Shown: positions 24,949 to 37,829 of the stretch, piece after piece
How the letters are laid out: each line of letters begins with the position of its first letter
Position numbering within the stretch: the stretch's first letter is position 1
NCBI GenBank assembly: GCA_018343915.1
Contig: JABRWF010000007.1
Location: forward strand, 1,116,001 to 1,180,000
Reading direction: 5' to 3'
Source of the DNA: Agroathelia rolfsii
Lineage: Eukaryota > Basidiomycota > Agaricomycetes > Amylocorticiales > Amylocorticiaceae
DNA length: 64,000 nt
The notes under the pieces: generated by a model
What the model saw: the letters and a program-made list of their open reading frames with translations, nothing else
What the model was told of the DNA's origin: nothing
Databases searched by the model: none
Made by a program: the position numbers and the translations under genes

Positions 24949-25516
24949 GGCGTTCTTGAGGTAGCGGGTCTTGCGATGGTCTTGATGGGCTCGGGTGGTA
25001 GGGAGTAACCCGAAAAAGGAAATCAATGCATAGAGTCACGTGATAACCGGGTCTGCAACAGTAGCAATAATTTCTACAGCTAAACCTCTCGCGATTTTGT
25101 TCATGATAAGCTCGACCCAATCCAAGTCTGCTTTAGATGAGGAACAGCACAAATAATAATACTAAGACACTCGTAACTGCAGGAGCCTCTTCCAAGCTGA
25201 ATGTACATCAATTGATGTACATGGTTAACTCATCATTACAGCTCTTCAATTAGACATGAGCCTTGTAATCCAATAACTTATAGCTCAGCACTATGCATTT
25301 ATTTGTCGTCTCGCCATTACCGAGCGTAGATTGAACATGGCCAATCGGAGCATCAGTCGGGGGAAATTCAGGTCTAAAGATGACTTCAAATAAGTGTAAT
25401 GCTTCCGCTTGCATTGCACACTCCAACTTGAACCGAAATCAGCCCGGGTTTTTACCAATTGAAGTGACTCGGACGAGCCCATTACTTGGACTACAGCATA
25501 TTCGCATCTAATCTTA
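24949..25516. other. Divergent promoter region, uL24/FRG1
   Basis: About 0.57 kb between the two start codons, with no recognisable coding sequence. It must carry the promoters of both genes. A short inverted repeat, tgtacatcaattgatgtaca (25201-25220), is a perfect 20-bp palindrome. Confidence 0.5.
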
Positions 25517-26559
25517 ATGTCAAGCACTCAGGTCCGCTCAACAAAGCTCAAATTCAAAGGCGAGAAGCACAAAAAGCGCAAGAGAGATCACACAGACGAT
25601 GACTATGCGGGCGGCAGCAGCAGCAGCCGCCGACGCACAGATGATGGCGACGAAGATCCCGACACATGGGTGCTCCCAGACGACGCAAACCAAATTCGTG
25701 GACCTACGTTTATATTCCACCCATCGGGCCCATCACCCATTTCTGTGAACTTCGACGCTACACGAAACCGACTTGTGCTCCATGCACTCGAAAAGAGTAG
25801 CAAGGGAGAGGGTGACCAAGAGGACTCGGGACCTCCGGGTAGGCTCGTTGATCGCACACCGACAGACGTCGCCCAGGTGTGGGTGACGACACGCGTGGCT
25901 GGCTCGCCGACAATTAATCTGCGAACAGGAACGGGCGAGGGCAAATTCTTATCATGTAACGAGCACGGGATTGTCTCTGCCGACCGCGATGCGCGAGGAC
26001 CACAAGAGGAATGGACACCAGTACTCCTCCCGGATGGCATGGTAGCATTCATGAACGTGTACGAAAAGTTCCTTGGTGTCGATGAAGTCGCCGGCGGTCA
26101 GTTGCAGCTTCGAGGAGACAGTGAAGAGGTTGGGTTCGGCGAGCGCTTCTGGGTCAAAATCCAAAGCAAATACAAGAAGGAGGTGACGGATGAAGAAAAG
26201 AAAAAGAAGGAAGGTCAAAAGTCGACTAAGATTGATGAAATAGGCACGAAGTGAATGGTGTTTTCTCTTAACATATTTCGCAATCCAACTAAATAACTCA
26301 TCATATACAGCCAAATATATCAAGCTTGGGGTGCAGGGCGCTCTAAGGTATCTGGTGAAGACAAGAAGGAGGTGCGCTTATCATATTTCTTCATATTTAC
26401 ATACCTATTAATGTCCTGCATAGCTTAAGAAGGCCAAAAAAGAAGGTCGTTTATCCGAAGCCCTCCTGGACAGAAGAGCAAAACTCAAGAGGTAGAAAAA
26501 TACTTTGTTCCTTCTATTCCTCGCTTGCTGAACGTGCATATAGTGATCGATTCTGTTAA
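25517..26559 (+). CDS. FRG1-like nuclear protein
   Basis: FRG1 is an actin-bundling, nucleolar and spliceosome-associated protein in animals; its fungal role is poorly known. The N-terminus is basic (KLKFKGEKHKKRKR). The beta-trefoil (fascin-like) domain runs through DTWVLPDDANQIRGPTFIFH, NLRTGTGEGKFLSCNEHGIV, EEWTPVLLPDGMVAFMNVYE and KFLGVDEV. Past the first intron the frame recovers YQAWGAGRSKVSGEDKKE, then KKAKKEGRLSEALLDRRAKL. The last exon gives DRFC and TAA at 26557-26559. About 290 residues. Stopping at the TGA in the first intron would remove the conserved C-terminal basic tail. Confidence 0.88.
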
Positions 26560-26941
26560 CAAACAGCCGAATTTCTTTTTCTTCGTATACCAAGGTTTTA
26601 CCTTTCCATCACGGGTGCCTCTCGCAGTGGTCTCGGCCTCACAAGGGTCGAGAAACGTCATCTGCTTTCCTGATCCTGGTCACCATTGAGTCAATGATCA
26701 GTATTCGAAAGTACCAGGTCAAGTATTTGCATCAGTGTTTCACGCCCCACTACAATATCAGACTTTTTCTAAATATACTGGTGTGAACATTCAATTCATT
26801 GGGAGTACAACATCGTAACAATTTATGCAACGCCTTTGTATCGACACAGCATTGGAATGTAGAATGATAAGGCAAAACAGCGTGATGCGAGAAGAGGAAG
26901 ATTACAGCTAGAAAGTCATGAACACTGCGCGAGCATAAAAT
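26560..26941. other. Convergent 3' ends, FRG1/Ran
   Basis: About 0.38 kb between two stop codons. It must hold both 3' UTRs, and no gene is seen. Confidence 0.5.
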
Positions 26942-28150
26942 TTACAATTCGTCATCCTCCTCGGGAAGGGGAACAGCCTCAGCCTGTGTCGTATCTAGTC
27001 AGCATAGGGATTCATGATTCATCCGGAGGAATTATATTACCTGAGCCAGCTCCTTGTTGTATTGCTCCATGAGAGCGGGATCCACCTGAACCTCAGCTGG
27101 TGCCAAGGCAGGAGCAGCAACGAACTCAAGGGTGGGGTTGCTGTTGAGATCAACGTCAGAACTGCTGTATGAGCTATATATTCAAGAAGTATACCCACCC
27201 TACAAGTTTCCTTGCAAGCCATAGGAATGGCTTTTCGAAGTTGTAGTTTGACTTGGCGGAAATTTCGAAGTATTGCAGGTTCTTCTTGCGATGGAATGTA
27301 ACCGCACCAGTCTTCACTTTGCGCTCCTACAAAATACCCGAAATAAAATATTAATGATATTAGCGAGTCATATCACGTCATCGGCTAATCAAAGCAGCAA
27401 AAATATCATCCAAGGGAACGTATACACACCTTAACGTCGACTTTGTTACCGCAGAGGACGATGGGAATGTTCTCACACACACGCTCAAGATCACGGTGCC
27501 AGTTAGGCACGTTCTTGTAGGTGATGCGCGATGTGACATCGAACATGATGATACCGCATTGGCCCTGAATATAGTATCCATCCCGGAGACCACCAAACTT
27601 CTCTTGTCCTGCGGTATCCCAGACGTTGAAGCAGATCGTGCCGAAGTTGGTGGAGAACTCGAGGGGGTGAACCTCAACACCGAGAGTGGCTGTGAAGGAG
27701 AAAAAATGACGATCGTCGTTAGTAAGCGCACAAGTTGGGTTTGTGATATCCACAAGACACAGGGACTGGTGCAATGGGATATGCAGGGGTGCTCGGCCGT
27801 ACCAATGTACTTTTTTTCAAATTCTCCAGTCAGATGGCGCTATAGAAGAGGTCAGATCAGCGCTCGATCACTACCGTTTGGGCACCCATGGTACGGGATG
27901 ATGCCACAAGACGCTCTTCGTACCTTGACGAAAGTCGTCTTTCCGGTTCCACCGTCACCGACTAAGTATTTTTATGCGTATAAGGATCGGATAGCGTGTA
28001 GTAGGGCCAGATGGGCGCGTGCAAAGACGAGGTATCGGTATATCGATCAAAAAAGTGATGCAAAACGCGTCAGAACAGATTTTGGCACGATGCACGGCCG
28101 ATAGACGCACCAAGGACGAGCTTGAATGTGGGCTTTTGGGGATTGGCCAT
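26942..28150 (-). CDS. GTP-binding nuclear protein Ran
   Basis: Ran is the small GTPase that gives direction to nuclear import and export. The start [14 protein letters not shown] is spliced to [12 protein letters not shown] (P-loop, G1). Next come [16 protein letters not shown] with the switch I threonine, [18 protein letters not shown] (switch II), GNKVDVK (NKxD, G4) and [14 protein letters not shown] (SAK, G5). The tail PEEDDEL replaces the usual DEDDDL but keeps its acidic character. About 215 residues in several exons. All GTP-binding motifs are intact. Confidence 0.95.
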
Positions 28151-29528
28151 GATGGGACGTGAAATGAGGTGGGAGGGAAGATGTTGTACAACTGTAGAAA
28201 GGTGAAGAAGAAAGGGCAACTGAGCGTGAGGTTTTCTTGTGGCTCCGCCACCGGAAGCATCAATCCTGTGCAGATTCGTTCAACACATCATCGTCAACAA
28301 ATGACTACAGCATGATCGCGTTCTGCTTTATTGGACGTCAGGCAAATACCATGGATACGTTGTAACGGCATGCCTCTAGTCATCTCCTAAATAAGAAGTT
28401 ACAGGGGTAGATTGCTTTGTTGTCTTTTTTTTCACACTCGTCTTGACATATGCGGGAAGTGGCTCCTCTTATTTAAATTAGCCTGAACTCTTCTTCTGTG
28501 GTCTTAGGTTACCATTGCACCAGGAGAAAAAAAAAGAATTCCTGGCTCATTTTACCGTAGCTTCTTAAAGAGGATCGTTGGCCTCGATTCAATGCGATCC
28601 TCTATGACTGGGGCACGCCTGATTAGCGAAATCTATGATTTCATCATATCATGATAATCTTGTCGGAGATGCTCAAATCACATCGAAACTTGCCAAAATG
28701 AGAACACTATTGCTAACTTGACATAGCATCTCATTAATACTCGGCACACGAGGCGGTCAAAGGCTACGTCACAAATGCTCTGGGTCCCATAATTTGTGTC
28801 CAACACGTGGAGCATAACAAAAAGTGCATGCTATTACTTTTTTTACTTTTCTATATAGCCTTTGCATACTTGGCATCGATTGATCAAACTTGTAAAATAT
28901 TATACCTAACTTTTCTCTCAGATGTTATATTGATCATATATCAGGAGCCCAGTGTCCGCATCTCACTTCAAATTGTCGGTTACAGGCCAGCACATGATGC
29001 ACTAGTCAGTTAGTCATGTATTGGCTTACTCAGACTTGCAAGTGGCTTAGAGTGTTGTATCTAAATACCCCAGGACAGGCAAATAATCAGGTGATAATTG
29101 CATAGCGTTACAGACGAAAGTCGGCGTGGACTGCGGGCCGTCCACCTGAAGGCCTGAAGGCTATCATAAGGGGTAAGGAGAGTTTCATCCTAGCACGGTG
29201 GCTTGATTGAACAGGTTTGAGACACGGACGGAGCAAATGCGAGCGTAAATTCATGAAAGCGACACCAGTCTAGACAGTAACTGGCACACTGTTAACAGAC
29301 CACAAGAAACCGAATGTAAAATGTACCTGTTTGGCAGTACGATCATCTAATTCCGGCACACCAACTAGGGCCAAGGACGTAAGGGGCGAGGTAAAGCAAT
29401 ATAAGCAACACGCCATCCCAGCACCAGACCGTTACGGTGCACTGGGTTGGCATCTAAATCGGCAGCGTCAACCGCGAAGGTGTTCGGTCTTATGTGAAAC
29501 AAATGACAATGATTCATCGTAATTTATC
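28151..29528. other. Long intergenic stretch, Ran to MFS (left part)
   Basis: Upstream region of the Ran gene. No gene recognised; a short AT-rich open frame at 28807-29013 is not convincing. Confidence 0.4.
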
Positions 29529-29590
29529 AACCAGAACCCGGTGCTTTCGCGGGCATCACAACCAGAACCCGGTGCTTTCGTGGGCATCAT
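29529..29590. repeat. Tandem repeat, two copies of 31 bp
   Basis: Two adjacent copies of a 31-bp unit (29529-29559 and 29560-29590) containing aaccagaacccggtgctttc. They differ at two positions, both C to T. The repeat lies about 560 bp upstream of the MFS start, in sequence with no recognised gene. Confidence 0.85.
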
Positions 29591-29981
29591 TTTGCGACAA
29601 AGTGGGTTTTCTTGAGGAGAAAAAAATAGCCCGCAAGTCGCCGGAAGTGACTCACGATCGGCTGAGTCATGACCATAGCGGCAGGCGATCCATCGGTGAC
29701 GCCAAGTTATGGCCTCAGGAGGTGACTATATTGCTTAATCGAATGACTTGCACTTCACATGAGCAAGCGAGGACACGCTGCAGGAGGAAGAAGAGCTTTA
29801 AAAGAACGTTGAACTCAAAGACGATTGGTGGACGATCCTGCTGCGGCAGGAACGGCATCTCGGCCCGACATCGGGGTGAGGTCTTGCGAGCCTGCTCTCT
29901 GAGCGATGACCGCAAGCGAGCGGCGTACCCACAAGGGGGCTGCAATCGCGCATGATGATATGATGCATAGGCCAGGGGTTG
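29591..29981. other. Upstream region of the MFS transporter
   Basis: No gene recognised. An open frame on the + strand (29494-29955) is rich in Arg, Cys and His and does not resemble a known family. Confidence 0.4.
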
Positions 29982-29988
29982 TATAAAA
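29982..29988 (+). promoter_or_regulatory. TATA-box-like element
   Basis: tataaaa, about 160 bp upstream of the MFS start codon and followed by a pyrimidine-rich stretch. The placement is plausible for a core promoter, but the motif is short. Confidence 0.35.
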
Positions 29989-30146
29989 ACCGTTTTCTCT
30001 CACCCGTGAGGACTTCTGTCAGATCCCCACGTAGGACATCCTCCTTGGAACCAGTCCTCGGTTACGGTAGTCCCTTCATTAACTTCTGCACCCTCAATAG
30101 TCAAGAAGCCGAGAAAGCAAAAGTTTAGAAGAAGAGAAAAAAAGAT

Positions 30147-32942
30147 ATGTCAACTCAAGCAGCTGCTCCAACGGCCACTACGCCTGAGAAGGGCAAAAAA
30201 GCGGGAAATGGCGCATCATGGAAGGAAGGCGAAGAGCAGTATGTCTACTCGCACCAAACATTAGCCTGTCACGAGTCAAGTTCTTAGCGTCATTTTTCAT
30301 CCAGCGTTCTGCCCAAGAACCGAATGGGAATCGTTATGTTCGGTTTGACATGTTGTGTCTTTTTGTCTGCTATCGATCAGGTGAGCCTGATGACTACCAA
30401 TTCATTTTAATATCAACGTTTTTTGACATTTTACTACTATAGACCATTGTTGCCACCGCACTTCCAACAATCACAGCCGATCTTGGAGGTAGGATCGCTG
30501 ACTGCGTTATATCTGTGTTGACTTACTCGAATATTTTCAGGTGGTGGCAGTTACAGCTGGGTTGGTAGCGCATACCTTCTCACGGCTGCTGGCCTTGCGC
30601 CTCTTTATGGAAAATTGTCCGATATCACTGGTAAGTTTACACTATTTAATTACATCCTTGTCACCATCTAACCACCCATCAAAATACAGGCCGGAAACCT
30701 ATATTATACGGATGCATATTAATTTTCTTAGTATGTTTATCTCGTTTTCCTATAGATCATGGATATGCTCATTGTCTAACCCATGGATCCTTCCTAACAG
30801 GTTGGCTCGGCTCTTTGTGGTGCAGCGCAGAACATGAATTGGCTGATCGCATGCCGTGCTGTTCAAGGAGTAGGCGGTGGCGGAATCATCCAATTGGTGC
30901 AGATCACCTTGTCCGACATCGTGTCTTTGGAGGAGTGAGCATATTCCTGACCCTGACGAACTTAGTTTTTTGATGGCGCGCTGACCTCGTCACTTTCCTA
31001 TTACAGACGTGGCAAATACGGTTCAGTGATCGGTGCTACTTGGGGTGAGTTATTCAATAGGTTGACAAGCGATCTTAATACTGATGCACCTTGCTCAGGA
31101 ATTGCTAGGTAAATCATGCTTGATAAAGAAAAGGAACGTACTTTCTAACCTGTTGTCCCTAGTGTTGTTGGCCCCCTTCTTGGTGGTGTAAGTTGCATGC
31201 ATCTGTCGATGAGGCCATTATTCTTACTCCAAATTTAGGTCTTTACAGATAAAGTCTCATGGAGATGGTGTTTCTGGATCAACTTGTGAGTTCACAATCC
31301 ATGAGTGCTTGGTCCGATTATTTCAACTCATCGTCGACTATCTAGGCCTACCGGAGGAGTCGCGGCAGCTCTTCTGTTCTTCTTCCTCAACCTTAACCCG
31401 CATCAGGGGAAGTCTTTGCGCGAACATGCCTCCACATTCGATTTCGTCGGTCTCATCATCATTGTGGCCGGTGTCGTTTTGCTCTTGGTTGGATTTAACA
31501 GTTCCGAGACTTCTTGTGAGTAATGTTGCCATCCCTTCCCGCCAATTATTCTTACTTATGAGTCCTTCCTCCCTTACAGGGTCATCGGCAGAGACTATCG
31601 CCCTGCTCGTTGTTGGCGTTGCTCTCATTGTGATCTTTTGCGTCTGGGAGTTTTACACCACAAGAGCACCTATTGTTCCGCCACGTCTATTCAAGGTACG
31701 CCTAAATGTGGCAACATATTGTGTTTTGTCCTGACATTGTCTCCCTCGCACAGACACGAACAACAACTTCAATCCTCGTCGTGACACTTCTACACGCCAT
31801 CGCCTTCTTCGCAGGCGCGTACTACCTCCCGCTGTACTATCAAGTCCTGGGCTCCTCTGCCATTGGTGCCGGCGTAAAGATGTTACCCTACTCGCTCGGC
31901 TCCTCGTTCTCGTCCGCTGTATCTGGTGTGATTGTGTCCAAGCAGGGCAAGTACAGGGTCATGATCTGGTCCGGTCTTGCCATTTTCACGCTCGGATATG
32001 GGTTGATGACTCAGCTGAGCAATACATCGTCGCTGTATGTACCAATTCCTTTCTTAATATGCAAGGCTATGATATTAACATTGCTCCTCTCTTGATTATA
32101 GTGCCGTCAAAGTGATCTACCCGCTCATTGCAGCCCTCGGCCTGGGTGTGATGTTCCAAGTCCCGCTGATTGCACTCCAAGCTTGTATGCCACTCAAGGA
32201 CATGGCTACAAGTACTGCTACTTATGGTTTCATCCGGTTCGTACGAGCTACCGCGTTTTTATCTATTTATTTGGGAAAAGATTACTTATTCATGTCACTC
32301 TAGAACGCTGGGTGGTACCGTCGGCATCTCCGTTGGTGAAGTTATCTACTCAAGTGTACGTCTTCATTTCGTTATTCCGCCTTACATCACCCGACCTGAT
32401 TGCCGATTTTATTTTGCTCTTTACACAGACTCTTCGTCACCGTCTACACAAGATCCCTGGTCTGGAGAACTACGACACCTCGACCGCCTCGCTCAACGAG
32501 GGTGTGCGGACGCTACATGACATTCCAGACCCGACGACGCGCACGGAACTCATTCACGCATTCGCGGTGTCCATCAGCGACATCTGGCTGGTGATGACGC
32601 CAGTCGTCGGTGTTGCTTTCCTCCTTTGTAAGTGGTCCATCACTTGATGGGGTTAGCTTTCTGAAGTTGTTAACATTCTTTTTTCTTCTTCTTCGTTTAG
32701 CACTCTTGATCAAGTCGTACAGTCTCAAGCGCACCATCGTTCGTGCGGGCGACGCCAAGGCGGCCCCTGCGTCAGAGACCGCTACCAACGCTCCAGACGC
32801 CGACGCGGAGCCTGTGCCCGAGAATGCTGGCGGCGATCTCGATATCGAGAAGCAGGCCGACGAGATGACCATTGGCAGAAACTCGAGGAGTGCAGAGGAC
32901 GAAAAGGCTGGCAGCAAGTCGGTGGAAGGCTCCAGGACCTGA
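30147..32942 (+). CDS. MFS transporter, DHA2 drug:proton antiporter type
   Basis: This is a predicted 14-helix plasma-membrane exporter of drugs or metabolites. After a cytosolic N-terminus (MSTQAAAPTATTPEKGKKAG) the frame recovers GIVMFGLTCCVFLSAIDQTI then VATALPTITADLGG. GLAPLYGKLSDITGRKPILY is motif A between helices 2 and 3. Next come RAVQGVGGGGI (motif B) and [20 protein letters not shown] then WINLP (motif C and the DHA2 signature). Later helices include HAIAFFAGAYYLPLYYQVLG and TATYGFIRTLGGTVGISVGE. The C-terminal tail is hydrophilic and acidic (DADAEPVPENAGGDLDIEKQ). About 600 residues over more than ten short introns. Intact. The substrate is unknown, and it is not next to any biosynthetic gene. 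Confidence 0.9.
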
Positions 32943-33991
32943 TGGATCCAAGAAAATGCACGATTGGGCGACGCCGAAAACTCTTTTCTTAGATTTTTCT
33001 TCTTCTGCTGTTCCAACGACGATAGACCATGATTATGATCACGCGGATACTAGGATGGTCCCATTATTTCCTATCTTTTTGCTTTGAGTTATTTAGGTTA
33101 CATTAGGTTTTTCTTTCTTTCTTTCTATTCTTTCCAGCCATGTAGCTGTATTGCCTCCCACTTCTATTCCACGATTTCTTATTTTCAAGATCTTCTTTCA
33201 CCAGACTTATTGTTATCATTTCTTACATTCTACACATACGAGACGCTATCTTACATATCACTACTACGACAGAAATCATTATACAAGTTCTGGTCATGCC
33301 AGCGTCTTGTAAACAGTCTGTGCAACGTGAGCATAGTCCCATTAGGACCATACGATAACGTAGATAGCCGATGATGGAGTACTATGCGAGACGGGTTGGC
33401 CCGTATGCAAAATCTCCAACACGTGTCAAATTGAATGGTGGGGCTGTGATCAAGGACGATCAAGAATAAATGGTGGGGGTTAGATGGAATCCAGATAATG
33501 GACGTGCTCATTTCTGCCCGATGAGGCTGGTAGACGTGCTATATTGTGATAGGCTTATGTGGACCTTCAACTGTACAGTCGTTGTGCTAAGTATATATTC
33601 TGGATCATGATATGGCGCATCCTTCTGATTGATCCACAAGAGAGCTGAAAGGGGAGGGGGGAGCAGGGAGCATGGAGAATAGCGAGAGAGAGAGAGCAGT
33701 GATAGGAGCAAGCCACTATCAGCGAGGGAAGCGATTGGCAACAGCTGCGCCGTTTGTGATTTGGATGGCTGAGCAAGCACGCTGCACGCTACAAGAAGGC
33801 GGGCGAGTAAGGTAACTGAGGGTGTAGTACACAGGATAAAGGAACAAGTTGTACTAGTGGAATAATGAGTAAACAGCATAATAATAATATGGGTGGTATA
33901 TAGAAGGAAGGGAGGGAGCAGCCACGAGACAGAGTCGAATTGGTTCCATTGCTCGTTCGCCATCTTTCTCCTCCCCACGTCGTCCTCCCCG
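32943..33991. other. Intergenic stretch, MFS to GID4
   Basis: About 1 kb. The first part is T-rich and fits the MFS 3' UTR; the last part is the GID4 leader. No gene recognised. Confidence 0.4.
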
Positions 33992-35532
33992 ATGCCTGCA
34001 GGCCATATCCAGCCCCCTGTCCCTGCCACTGACTACGTCCAGTCTGAGCAGTCTCATGCTCAGGTAAAGACTTGTCGCTCCTGCTCTGCAACCCTCTCAG
34101 CCGATCCCCACGCGGCCCACATCAACCTCTGCTCCTCATGTCGTCTTCGCTCGACCCCGCTGCCCATGGCCCGTCTGCCCTCCCATGGCGACCATTTCCG
34201 TGATTGGCCAATCCTCGACCCCGTTTGTGAATCCCCAGAAGAGTCCAAGCCGGAGCCTCGTTCCGAGTCGACAACCATCCCCACAGCTGTTGCTGCTGCT
34301 ACCACTGCGGTGTCCTTGTCTGACGAGCGCCTAAAATCATCTAGCTGCCAGTATCCCATCACGGCCCAAGACCAATCTTCTTCAGCAAGGCCCTCCTCGT
34401 CCTCGGTCAGCAAACAGAAGGCGCTGGCGGTGGTCATACCCAACAATAACTCACCAGCTCTCCCATCCCGTGATCATGAAACCCCGGCGACTACGATTGC
34501 GTCCGAGACACGGCACTCTGAGGCGTCTAGTTATCATCTATCCTTGCATTCCTCTTCATCGATATCCTCATCTTCACTACTTCCGAGTCCGTTGACTGAC
34601 ATCACCCGTCTACGTCGCCGTCCCCAGGGGCATCACTGCCTCTATCCCGGTGCCTCGTTCCAAGGAACTCAGAAGAGCGCATCAAACTGTTACGATGTCT
34701 CCGTAAAGATCTTGGTGAGCTGACCTTGCCCATGTAACAATGAGATACATCTGTTCTAATATCATCGTCGTAGGACATTGACTTCAGTACCTCATATTTG
34801 TGTGGCTATCTTCGCATATGTGGTCTCACAAACGACTACCCTGAGTTGACGACGTTCTTTGATGGCGAGATCATCGGCCGTCGTTATGGCTTCAAGACGG
34901 ACAAGTGGGGCGTCGACGAGACCTCCGACCTGACGCACTGGGGTTGCTTCAACGCCTTCCGGCGCGTGCGCGACAGCCTGCAAAGGCCCAATCTGACGCT
35001 CCCCGACAGCGATCACTGCGACGCCGTCTTCATGCGCTGGAAGGAGCGCTTCCTAGTTCCCAATCACCGTGTGCATGATATCAATGGTGCCAGCTTTGCA
35101 GGCAAGTTTATCACTTCTAATTTTTTTTGTCCATTTCGTCTTGTGACCCTAACAATTGACGTCACCTACAGGCTTCTACTACATTTGCATTGACTTCAAC
35201 CCACACCATATGGGCGAAGAGCTCTCGAGCTCTGCAGATGGCCTCACCGCTTCGATCAGCGGCGACACGGCTGATTTGGTCAAGCCCCGTGGCCGTCGCA
35301 CTTCTAATGCGTCCCGTACGCGGCGGACGTCGACGGCGACTATCCCTCGTGCTCCATCGCTCACTCCTCCACCTATGACCATGCATGGGTATTACCATTG
35401 TCAAAATTCCGAGCCGTAAGTGGCAGGACCTTCCAATTTGTGACAGATGCTGACTCTTTTCCATTAAGATATCAACAATTAACTTTGCAGCATATCCCTG
35501 AACGCGCCAGCGCGAGCTTCGAATTCCGCTAG
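33992..35532 (+). CDS. GID4: GID complex substrate receptor GID4 (VID24)
   Basis: GID4 is the substrate-receptor subunit of the GID/CTLH ubiquitin ligase. In yeast it recognises N-terminal proline degrons on gluconeogenic enzymes. The start is MPAGHIQPP. The N-terminal half is Ser/Thr/Pro-rich with two CxxC pairs (CRSC and CSSC). The beta-barrel domain begins CLYPGASFQGTQKSASNCYD and continues FSTSYLCGYLRICGLTNDYP, ELTTFFDGEIIGRRYGF, FMRWKERFLVPNHRVHDING and ASFAGFYYICIDF. A Ser/Arg/Thr-rich insert follows. The family ending is then recovered as HGYYHCQNSEP plus, after an intron, YQQLTLQHIPERASASFEFR and TAG. About 440 residues, longer than yeast or human GID4 because of the N-terminal tail and the insert. 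Confidence 0.9.
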
Positions 35533-37829
35533 CCTTTCTTTTTCTTACCCTATTTCCTTTCGAAACCATGAGAGTCGTGTCAATAAGCCACGCGTTCACT
35601 CTTTTCAACTATGTACCATACTTCACACCCCCCTTTTTTGTCTTCGAGATGAGACCTCTTACGCTACCCCATCTCTTCTGACACCCCCATCACCTCACTC
35701 ACCTTCTCAGCCACGCTTTGCCTCCCAAGTCCCGTTTGTTTCTTTTCCTCATCAAGAACATTGTAAAAATAGTTACTTTTCCCGCTTTACAACCAACCCC
35801 ACCTTACCGCTCCTTCTTTCCTGTGAAATTGGAATTGATGTTTGCGATCTCGTAATATCCCTGTTTCATGGGCCTTTTTTCAAAGGCCTCCCTTTCTCCT
35901 TTGCTTGTTATGCCTGTCGATGACGAATGATGATAATTGATCCTACTAACCCCCCCCCCCTCAACTTAACAATCAGATCCGAGTGAATACAGTCTATTTT
36001 AGGCTACTAGATCGGCTTCTTGTCAGCCATTATGTAGCACGATCATCACGAACGCTACGAGCCGACATGATACTCTTTTGTGATTTATATATATGGAGAA
36101 TGTGGTATCATATGTGCCCCACCTGCCTGCTGCCACCGCTGCCGACGGAAACTGAGCTTTGGTAAAGGTGCTGCTATAACTATGAATATATATATATTCA
36201 TCTATTGATGCTTGTGCTGACTGGTGTACTCGTGATTGCTCGGCTTTTATTGTCGTGTCGATGTCAATGTATGCGCCACCCTTCGTATGGGACTCGGACC
36301 TCTTTGATGTTCGAACTATTTCAATGGTGGAACTTATCATTGCCAGTACACTAAACCCAATTTCACTAGCAACTTGGAGGGCCTTCTTTCTGGTTGACTC
36401 TGGTTCTGAGGTATCGATCGCGACCCCTAGGTTTATCTTGTACTTGTTCGGATTTGAAGTATCACTTTCCCTATGGCAGAAAAAAAAAGAGGCAATACAA
36501 AGGATAATCCTGGCTGCAATCAATCAAACTTCTTCAACTCGAAGTTCTATAGTAGTAGACTGCGCAGCTAGTACGACGCTGGCTATCTCTGCCTCCTATC
36601 AGTACTATCCCTATAACTTAAAAAGGGAGAAAGCATACACATACTAGGGTTCTGTTGTTGGTGTTCTTGGCCACTTTGGGACTGCTCCTCATGAGAAGGG
36701 GGTTCGAAGTGCTACTAGTATCCCCGACGTCCTCTAGTATATCACCCACAGTTCTAGTTTTGTGTTTATCGTGGCCGACGGCCTTGTATCATCGTCTATT
36801 GAATATTGTTGCGGTCCGATGGATTCATATACAATGGCCATGCTTTAGGCAAGTGTATGCATACTTCGATTAGCTATCATCATATTATTGCTGTTTTCGA
36901 AATAGTGGCGCGACCCGTTAACGGAAGATAAAGTGACACCCCCCTACACTCTCAGCCCCCATTAGACCCCATTTGTGCGCGGAGCATAGCTCGCCCAAAC
37001 CTGGGTGTATCGAAAAAAAAAAGCATATGGATCTTTTTGTGCTATTTGCAAGGGCTAGGGCGCCATATAAGCGATTATAGCAGTAAAGTCTAGACTTGGG
37101 TACATGAGCAGGTGTTATACAAACTCATGTCATTGCAAGTTCTGTTGAAGTATACGTTACAGGCTTCAAAAATATATCTGGTACAGTTTTGTATTTGTTC
37201 AGATAAATCTGAAGAATATTTTAGAACGCCCAATTTGGGGCTACAAATCATTGTGGCGTCAAATTCGCATAGATCACACCCCTACTCGTTCACGTCAGCT
37301 TCATACTGTATCATACACCTGGTTCATGCCATTAGGTCGATGATATACGCCTACACCGATAAATTACGCATTTTTCAATTGCATTGCACCAGTGGCTTAA
37401 CAAAGCTTAAGAAAGGGAACCCGAAAGATAAATTCCAACATGATACACAATTACGTCCATAGCAATAATGGTATATCCACGTATTAATACTAGACCTAGG
37501 AGTTAACGTGCAGTAGGTCCAGATAGGTAACGAGTGTACAATTATTAATCCTCCTTTTTGCCAATCAGTCTGATAATGTAATGCAAATGTACGCCAATTA
37601 TTTGTACTGAATCAAACAATTGCATTACGAGGATCTACTAGTATGCGGATTTGACGCCACAGTAATTTACGAGGTTGACTAGGAACGACCGCTGCCTTCG
37701 CCAAATCCCAGCTCTCTGTCGTCTTTCTCGTTGTTTTCTGCTTATCTCTTTCTTTAAATTAATTATTTCAGGTCTGGAGTAGTATGTTAGATAGTATTAG
37801 CAAGGGCAACCAAGATCATTCTTCCGACA
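35533..37829. other. Long intergenic stretch, GID4 to the monooxygenase cluster
   Basis: About 2.3 kb. It contains a short poly-C run near 35950 and a palindrome at 36182-36201. A fairly long minus-strand frame at 36023-36523, with hydrophobic and charged segments, may be the remnant of a gene. I recognise no family in it. The rest is AT-rich with no evident coding sequence. Confidence 0.4.
36182..36201. repeat. 20-bp AT-rich palindrome
   Basis: atgaatatatatatattcat reads the same on both strands. It lies in intergenic DNA downstream of GID4. Confidence 0.7.

Noticed and set aside
36023..36647. Overlapping open frames on both strands downstream of GID4
   Set aside because: Neither strand shows a known domain. 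One may be a gene remnant, but nothing supports a call.
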